Shown here piece after piece: positions 57,735-64,000 of a DNA stretch of 64,000 nt (its first letter is position 1; each line of letters starts with the position of its first letter). The stretch is from Aphrocallistes beatrix (taxonomy: Eukaryota; Porifera; Hexactinellida; Sceptrulophora; Aphrocallistidae), in contig OY725497.1 of NCBI GenBank assembly GCA_963281255.1, positions 2,356,001-2,420,000 on the forward strand. The letters are read 5' to 3'. The notes beneath the pieces were generated by a model. That model had not been told where the DNA came from, did not search any database, and saw only the letters and a program-made list of their open reading frames with translations. Made by a program: the position numbers and the translations under genes.

Positions 57735-60286
57735 TTAAGACTTAAGATCGATCTTAAGACTTAAGATCGATCTTAGTGCTTAAGATCTTAGTGAATACGG
57801 CTGCTGATATTGGCATGAGATTTAGCACAGGCCTTCTCCTCTAGATTGGACCATACACAATAGTCCATGGGGTTAAGGTCCGGGTTTGATGGCGGCCATT
57901 CCAGCTTAGAAACAAAATCGATTTTTTGGTCCCGAAACCATTGCTGAGTGATATTAGCGGTGTGTGCCGGTGCGCCATCTTGCTGGAATGTCCAATTGTT
58001 ATTATTAAAAAGTCTTGAACCTGCGTTTGTGACTTCCGCATCTAGAATAAGTTCTCGGTAAGTTTTTGCATTTATTTTCACCCCTTCCGGGACAAAATTG
58101 AGGTCCGTTCGTGATTCAGCGGAAATTCCCGCCCAGACCATCACAGAAGCTGGCTTTAGGCATCGAGGAACAAATCTAAGATTTTCGGGGACGTCTTCAA
58201 CACTGGGTGAAAGGATTCTGTCGTTTTGGGAGTTGGAAGCTTGCTGTTGGAGTTGGAAGCTTGATCGTGAATAATTTTTCGTCAGAGAATAAAATATTGT
58301 TCAAGACCTCAGGTGCGGCACACGATAACAGTGCTCTGCTTCTTTCGACCCGTTTTTGCAGCATAGCTGTGGTAAGCATGTGCACCTTTTTTCTTCTAAG
58401 TGCCTTAAGGACCAGATCATCGTGAATCACTCTTCTTAGTGATCTATCACTTATTTGGAAATCTTGAGCCATTTTCCTGATGGAACGCCGAGGATTTCGG
58501 ACAATTCTCTTGCGCAATTTCTCTTTCAGATTTCTGATCCGAATGATAAGTGGATGTCCAGTTCTGGGTCTGTCTTGTACAGTCCCTGTACCTTTGAACC
58601 TCTGAATAGTGCGATGGATAAGCCTCCTCCCAACATTTTGGGTTTTCAGAGTTCTAAAAATTTCACCATTCGAATTTCCAGCCATGAATAGGCCAATAAT
58701 AGTAGAGCGTATCCTCTGTCATTGCAATATATCAGTATAGAGCTAACTTTAGAACTAGGCACTAATTGACATTGATAAGTATACAGTAGAGTATCTTATG
58801 GGTAGTTAAATATTGTTATACTGTAAAGCTATCAAGAACTACGAATCCTTAAATTGGACAGAACTTATGCCGCACCCTGTATATGATTCTTTGATAGTAG
58901 GTGTACTACGTCCTATGGAATGCTAAGTTTAATTTGTATCACGTGATGACGTAGAATTTTTCGAATCCTAACTTCAAACTAAAAGTCGTAGACTCTCGCT
59001 CTACTTTCTAATATACTTTTTAGAAGCTCTTTATTCATTCTAAACCGATGGATTATACTTTGTAGTGCTAGGAATATGAATTATATTTCTCAATTCGTTC
59101 AAATTATCCTGGGGTTAGGGGGCTCAAGGAACTTTGTGGATTTTCAGGATGCTTTTGCTATTTTTACCAAAATTTGTTGAAATATATCTAATTTATCAAT
59201 ATAAATCTAAGTTGACTAATTCATTGAAAGATGATGAAGAATTATGAATTATTCAATTAATGAATTATCCAAAATCTCAAACATTAGTGAAGATTATATC
59301 CCAAAAAGTGGTTAAAAGGTTGCTGATGTTATATAGGTACCTCTAACATTTCTCAGTACCTAAGCGAAATATCAATTATTTTTTCATTATTTTAGTTACA
59401 AATTTTGAGTAATTCATTGATAATTCATGAGTCAACTTAGGTGTAAATGCGATTAAATGCCCATGAATGCTAATATTTATCCTTAATAGCTCATTTTACA
59501 TCGTTCTTAACATTACAACTATCCCTATATCTCGCGACTTTCAAAATTGAACGTTTTTAAAAATGGTATATCAAATTTGGTTTGAGATAGAAAGTTGAAA
59601 ATTACAATAGTTGTCCAATATCATTGTGTGATAAACGTAGGACCACTCGATTTTCGATATCTTATAAATTTGAGATTTTATTGCTGTTTTCCAAAGAAAA
59701 TTCGTCGGTTTGGGCAATTTTTTTCAAACCCCTATAAAATTAAAATTTTTGGTTATTATAAACTTTTGGTACGATGCGATTGAAAATATGATAGACTATA
59801 TATTAATAAATTTTCAAAGCATTTGATCCAAAAGTGTGTTCTAAAAAATCTACAGAGTGAAGGAATGTCCACCATTAGGATATGCTAGCGAAAAACGGAA
59901 AAAACTAAGTTGAGACGCTGTAACTCAAAAACAAGAAATGCGAACCAAAAACGGTGTGGTAATCATCAAGATTTTTGAATTGCACTACTAGCCCACGCTT
60001 AAGGATACCGCCCTCGAAAAACTTTGCCTGGCGTAAAAAAAGACTTTAAAAATTTCATTGTATTAGTGAGCGGTCTACCATCTGATAGTACTAGTTGGAC
60101 GGTATTTATTTTGATTTTTATGAGTTAACCCCCTAAAGTTTAGAGTTACTAAAAATTGAAAAATTATTGGACGTTTTTGACGCATTCACCAATTGGTTTT
60201 TAACTTATTTGATATTTTTTAATGATATAGACCTTAACATTGTTTTGGCACATTTGGAGATTATATATCACAAAGATTAAGAAGAA

Positions 60287-60944
60287 TCCTTACTATTAAA
60301 ACTCGATGATTGTATATATATATATATATCTGTAACGAATTGATTGAATAAACTGCCGGGCGCAGAAGGCTGATTTTTGGCATGTGGGAGTCTTTTGGCT
60401 ATGGCTCCAGTAAGTTCTGAGTTCAGAGCAAAATGTCGACTCATCATGGAATTATGACGTCATTGTCACATTTTAAAAAGTTAACCCTAATTGAACTTGG
60501 AATGTTGAAGTGAAAGTGAAAGTTAATTGAAAGTGAACTGAAAGTGAAAATGAAAGTGGGAATTTTCTATTTATACCTTTGACCCCAAGTCCAAGTAGGG
60601 TTAAGCAATACAGTTATTCGAGCATAACTCAGCCATTATAGGAGATAGAAGGCTGAAATTTTAATAGAATCTGTATACTAACATATCTCATATATGATGC
60701 GACTTTCATCCAAAAATGATGACTCATCACTTTGTTATGACGTATTCATTACGCATCAAAAATTTTAAAATTGACAAATTTGGTGATTTTTCGAGTGAAA
60801 TCGGTTTTAACACTAAGATGGACATATTTAGAGATGTTATCTCCCTTATAATTAACCAATGTCACCTCCAGGCGACCGAAGGGAGCCTCCGGTGGACACG
60901 AAGTGTCCGCCAGCAGCGCAGCGCAAGCAAGCGAAGCGCGCTTG
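60287..60944 (+). mobile_element. Helitron-like element with a defined empty site, 658 bp
   Basis: Begins TCCTTACTATTAAAACTCGA and ends GCGAAGCGCGCTTG. TTAA copies 1 and 5 read AAAAGAA|TGGGCAAAT here, so the insertion is exactly between A and T with no duplication. TGACGTCA at 60455-60462. Confidence 0.88.
60485..60600. mobile_element. piggyBac-type MITE, 116 bp, TTAA duplication
   Basis: TTAA at 60481-60484 and 60601-60604. Ends are CCCTAATTGAACTTGG and CCCTACTTGGACTTGG (complement). The middle is a GAAAGTGA-type repeat. Confidence 0.82.
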
Positions 60945-61773
60945 TGGCCAAATAAAATCCAAACAAAATAGCTCTATAAGGGAGTTCATTCATATAAAGC
61001 TCGGGAAATCGCCTGTTTGATATCAGATATTTAGCGATTATTGGATCAGGAATAAAATTCTGATCATCTCAAAAAAGATTTGTTCGGATCCGACCATTTG
61101 TTTGTCATATATCGCTTACAATAGGTAAAGTTAGGGCATAATATCTCTCTATGTTCCCGAAAGAGGCTGATGTCATATCTTAAAAACTATTGAAGATGTA
61201 TAATCTATTATACTCTTAAATGAAAGGATATGCGAAAATATATAGGTCCATCAAACATTCCTTTGTCAAAAAAAAATTTTCGACTTATCATTGATTTGAA
61301 TGTAATACAAATTCTATGAATAACTTGAAATATATTAGAGAATGGCGAATCGAATCATGAAAGATGTATCCAAATGTGGCTAATATGCTAAATAATGAAA
61401 CAATTGTCGTTAATAATGTGTACAGAAGAATTGGACAACTTTTGATAATTATTTTGAAAGTTCTGGCCTAGGACATCCCAGATTCGGATAAAAAACCCCA
61501 TTTAGGGTGCAAAAAGAGATATCTTTCTATATCTGTAAAATATGCCCAAATTCTTAGTTCTCACTTCCTAATATACTTTTATGAGGGTACATATATGATT
61601 CATTGATAATAATTGCACTACATCCAATGGAATGTAAGTTTTAGATTTTTGTCATATGACTTGACGTCGCATATTTCGAAAATCCTAACTTGGAAACTAA
61701 AAGTCGTAGACTTCGCTGTAACTTCCTAATATACCTTTTGGAAGCTCTTTATTCTTTCTAAACTAATAGATTA

Positions 61774-62262
61774 CAAGCGCGCTTGGCTTGCTTGCGCTGT
61801 GCGGATGGCGGACACTTTGTGTCCGCCTGAGGTAACATTGGTTAATCATAAGGGAAATAACATCTCAAAAATATGTCTGTCCTACTGCCATAATCGATAT
61901 CGCGCGAAAAATGACCAAATTTATCAAATTTATAAAATTTTGATGAGTAATGATGACGTCATAACAAAGTGATTGGTAATCATTTTTTGATGATAGTTGC
62001 ATCATATGTGAGGTATGTTAGTATACAAATTCTATTAAAATTTCAGCCTTCTATCTCCTATAATGGCGGAGTTATCCTCAATAACTCTATTGCTTAACTT
62101 TTAAAAATGTGTCAATGACGTCATAATTCCATGATGAGTCTACATTTTGCTCTGAGCTCAGAACTTACTGGAGCCATAGCCAAAAGACTCCCACATGCCA
62201 TAAATCAGCTTTCTGTGTCTTGCAGTTTATTTCATCAATTCGTTACAGATATATACATATAT
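61774..62262 (-). mobile_element. Helitron-like element, 5' end lost
   Basis: 3' end CAAGCGCGCTTGGCTTGC at 61774, inserted after GATTA where TTAA copy 1 reads GATTATACTTCG (A|T again). TGACGTCA at 61954-61961 and 62118-62125. Confidence 0.82.
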
Positions 62263-62672
62263 AGTCAGGTGGCTTAGTACCATTTTTTTATGAAATGGGG
62301 AAACGCTGGACAAAAGCACCAAATTTTTTTCACGACATCTTTAGATGTAGTACTTTAACTTTTTAATAGTCCCAAGTTCAAATATCATTTTTTCGTGTCA
62401 AAATTTTATTTTTAAAATTTTCACTTTCTGCCTCCTTTCCCAAAATTAGGGTGTTTTAAAAAATATTTAACTTCATTAAATCAAATCTAATCATTTATTA
62501 TTGGTGATATTCTTTATCTATAATGAATTTCCTGCAATTTGATAGGTCACACGAATAGATTCTGACCACTTTTGAGAATGGAATGTGGTAACATTCCATT
62601 GTTGCTATATCGTTGCTATGGTTAAAAATTTAAAAATGTCTGAATACATTCAGGTGGCTTAGCAAAACAACT

Positions 62673-62799
62673 CTAATTCATACAGTTGCAACTACAGATT
62701 TCAGTACATGACCAGTTAGCCTTTTTACAGCCACATCTGGCACCACAACCATTGTTATTCTTGCACCCACACTTTATTAGTTCAGTGCAAGCTTTTTGT
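62673..62799 (-). pseudogene. CXC domain, C-terminal arm copy
   Basis: Reads KACTELIKCGCKNNNGCG, ARCGCKKANWSCTEICSCNC and ends CMN-stop next to the element terminus. Cysteine pattern CxC-x4-C-x3-CxC fits a tesmin-like CXC domain. Confidence 0.6.
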
Positions 62800-63129
62800 T
62801 GTGGAATGTTGTTGTGGAGGGTGCGAAGTGGAGTGGTTTTGTGGAGAGGCAGTAAGCCTCATAAAATAAGTAATTTGTGCGTTTTTGCAGCGAGATAAAA
62901 TTGTAACGTTTGTAGATAGGTAGGTATTTTAATAGAAAGTGAACATAGTACAGAAATTGATTTGTAGAGAAAAGTTACAATAATAGGACTTTCGGCTAAT
63001 TTATAGCTTTCATCAGTTCTGTAAGGTGTGAGAGGTTGATAGTAAGAATGAAATCCGATGAATTGTATGGGTGCTGTTGTTAGAGAATGGTAAGAGTGAC
63101 GATGCAAGTAATTTATTGGAATGTAGATA

Positions 63130-63690
63130 CGAACTGTGGATAAGACGAGTATTTTAATAGTGAGTTACGTTGCTAAGGAGCTAATCTAAGGCATTTTTGT
63201 ATGAAACTGTGGAAACTAAGCTAATTTAAGGCATTTTTAATAGGAAATGGTTGAAACTAGTAGAAACGGTGCTTTTAAGTTGCGAATATGGGAATCAGTG
63301 GCGAATCGAGGCATTTTTGATTGGGAATTGGTTGCTAAGGGACGAATTGTGGAATTTTGGCGAGAAATGGAATAAAAGTGGACGAAACGAGAAATTTTAT
63401 GCAAAATATGGAAGAAACGAATGGAAATGGATCAAATGGAATGGAAATTAATGGAAACTAATGGAAAATGTTGCGAGTAGGGTTTAGGAATGGAATGTAG
63501 ATAATCCGAGGATTCGATGAGCATTTTAGGCCAGAAATTTAGAATAAGGGACGGTTAAGCGACGCTTTTAGGTAGGAAACGAAACACGGGAAATGGAGCA
63601 GTCCAAGGCATTTTAGGGTCGGTTGATAGGCACGGGAGCGAGTAAGCATGCGTTTTAGAGTGACGCTTCACAGTAATTCTTTACAACAAA
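63130..63690. repeat. G-over-C skewed degenerate minisatellite-like region
   Basis: Repeated words such as GAGGCATTTT, GGAAATGG and GGGAATTGGTTGC recur every 40-60 bp, and C is rare on the + strand. No ORF is supported. Confidence 0.5.
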
Positions 63691-63704
63691 ACCAGCGGAC
63701 TGGA

Positions 63705-64000
63705 AAGCGTTGATGAAGCAAGGATGGAATTATTCTGTCACGGGAACAAAACAATGGAGAAGCAGCTCTTTTACAGCACTCGAAACGTGCAGCATATCAA
63801 GCTGGTGTCTGGACCACTAGTGAACTGACAAAACAGGACAGGCCTAGCCCAGAGGATTGAGGCTGGAGTTGGGACAACGAAATCCTATCTTGGACTCCTG
63901 TTTGGACAACTCTACCTCTTGCTAGCAAAGCTTTCGCTGAACTAATAAAGTGTGGGTGCAAGAATAACAATGGTTGTGGTGCCAGATGTGGCTGTAAAAA
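63705..64000 (+). pseudogene. CXC-element protein, C-terminal part, runs off the window
   Basis: VDEARMELFCHGNK in one frame, then AALLQHSKRAAYQAGVWTTS and RPSPED followed by a TGA where the family has Trp (WGW motif), then ILSWTPVWTTLPLASKAF and ELIKCGCKNNNGCGARCGCK. The layout upstream of the cysteines (KRAAYQA, WGW, W-P-W-LP) belongs to the same element family as 48979-50498. Confidence 0.6.

Larger units (their letters stand above)
54222..57803 (-). mobile_element. PIF/Harbinger element, CTG target duplication
   Basis: Ends CGGCCGTATTCACTAAG and the complement of CAGCCGTATTCACTAAG, followed by repeated CTTAAGATCGATCTTAAG palindromes. CTG flanks both sides (54219-54221, 57804-57806). The intact Tc1 paralogue at 36365 shows the single CTG of the empty site. 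It carries a Myb/SANT-like gene but no transposase, and a TTAA element inserted at 55803. Confidence 0.87.
54092..58722 (-). pseudogene. Tc1-like transposase, interrupted by Harbinger
   Basis: From 58722: a frameshift near 58711 in the first codons, then MAGNSNGEIFRTLKTQNVGR, RRSIRKMAQDFQISDRSLRR, LVLKALRRKKVHMLTTAM and NNILFSDEKLFTI (first Asp). A small duplication of ASFQLPK-coding bases lies near 58235-58260. MMVWAGISAESRTDLNFVP, WTFQQDGAPAHTAN (second Asp) and WPPSNPDLNPMDYCVW (Glu region) follow in one open stretch, 57788-58144. The Harbinger interrupts after this, and the last 40 codons (ending KGGYIE) resume at 54218-54092. Two lesions plus the insertion inactivate it. Confidence 0.88.
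53971..58879 (-). mobile_element. Tc1-like element, both ends present, split by Harbinger
   Basis: Ends CAGGGTGCGGCAAAAGTTCT (53971) and the complement of CAGGGTGCGGCATAAGTTCT (58879), TA at 53969-53970 and 58880-58881. Without the 3.58-kb Harbinger insert it is about 1.33 kb. Confidence 0.88.
52574..59998 (+). mobile_element. TTAA-target element, copy 4, split by a MITE and a nested Tc1
   Basis: TTAA at 52570-52573 and start GGATACCGCCATCGAAAA. Segments: 52574-53133, 53610-53970 and 58880-59998. Its right end is replaced by copy 6, inserted at the TTAA in CCCACGCTTAA (the same motif is uninterrupted in copies 1 and 5). Confidence 0.78.
60003..61773 (+). mobile_element. TTAA-target element, copy 6, 3' truncated
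   Basis: TTAA at 59999-60002, start GGATACCGCCCTCGAAAA. Interrupted by a Helitron-like copy (60287-60944) and cut off at 61773 by another in reverse orientation. Confidence 0.8.
62264..64000. mobile_element. Second PIN/CXC-type element, cut by the window edge
   Basis: TCAGGTGGCTTAG occurs at 62264 and again at 62650, matching the TCAGGTG end of the element at 48395. Inverted coding arms for a CXC domain lie at 62673-62799 (minus) and 63930-64000 (plus). The stop codon of the minus-strand arm is only about 22 bp from the 62650 terminus. Confidence 0.58.

Noticed and set aside
62686..62898. Plus-strand 70-codon frame starting MQLQISVHDQL
   Set aside because: Antisense of the CXC arm at 62673-62799.

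Overview
The window is a eukaryotic, AT-rich, repeat-dominated genomic segment. Nested DNA transposons fill most of it; retroelement proteins are absent and the only retroposons seen are two tRNA-headed SINE copies. The mix of Tc1/mariner, P/THAP, hAT, PIF/Harbinger, piggyBac-type, pogo/Tigger-type and Helitron-like elements, plus the look of the Tc1 transposase, suggests an arthropod. A caligid copepod (sea louse) is my best guess from memory; this is not proven by the sequence.

Host genes are scarce. The one intact gene is a p68-type DEAD-box RNA helicase (DDX5/DDX17 group) on the minus strand at 43329-45275. A terminal exon at 7272-7461 looks like the C-terminus of mitochondrial ribosomal protein L46. 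Two further stretches (10518-10781 and about 37800-38330) may be unrecognised host coding remnants.

Layout: 1-1.5 kb, decayed mariner; 1.6-7.1 kb, Helitron-like copies surrounding a Tc1/mariner-type MITE that is split by a 3.24-kb transposon whose protein combines a RAG1-N-terminus-like zinc-binding region with a DDE transposase (N-RAG-TP type); 7.2-8.5 kb, mRpL46 exon and flank; 8.5-10.5 kb, MITEs and Helitron-like copies; 10.8-15.8 kb, a P/THAP element carrying a Helitron-like copy which itself carries a foldback element with palindromic satellite arms; 15.8-19.5 kb, a TTAA-flanked transposon of the same DDE type as the 2.8-6.0 kb element; 20-25.3 kb, mariner, Helitron, hAT MITE, a TTAA-target 1.94-kb element and a Tc1 relic; 26.5-35.7 kb, two P-type relics, the larger loaded with a TTAA element, a 140-bp tandem array, a hAT element and a 968-bp near-perfect hairpin; 35.7-40.9 kb, a 5.2-kb element with about 90-bp terminal inverted repeats; 41-48 kb, MITEs around the helicase gene; 48.4-52.3 kb, a long-inverted-repeat element encoding a PIN-like nuclease domain and a CXC cysteine-rich domain; 52.6-62.3 kb, a four-level nest (TTAA element > Tc1 > Harbinger > another TTAA element) followed by a TTAA element inserted into its own relative; 62.3-64 kb, a second CXC-type element running off the edge.

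Several insertions are resolved to the base because an uninterrupted paralogous copy lies elsewhere in the window. These give target duplications for Tc1 (TA), Harbinger (CTG), hAT (8 bp), the N-RAG-TP-like element (ACAT) and the TTAA families, and show A|T insertion without duplication for the Helitron-like family. Almost every transposase is broken, so this is mainly a graveyard, but the near identity of some copies (TTAA elements at 22 and 56 kb; Tc1 at 36 and 54-58 kb) points to fairly recent activity.
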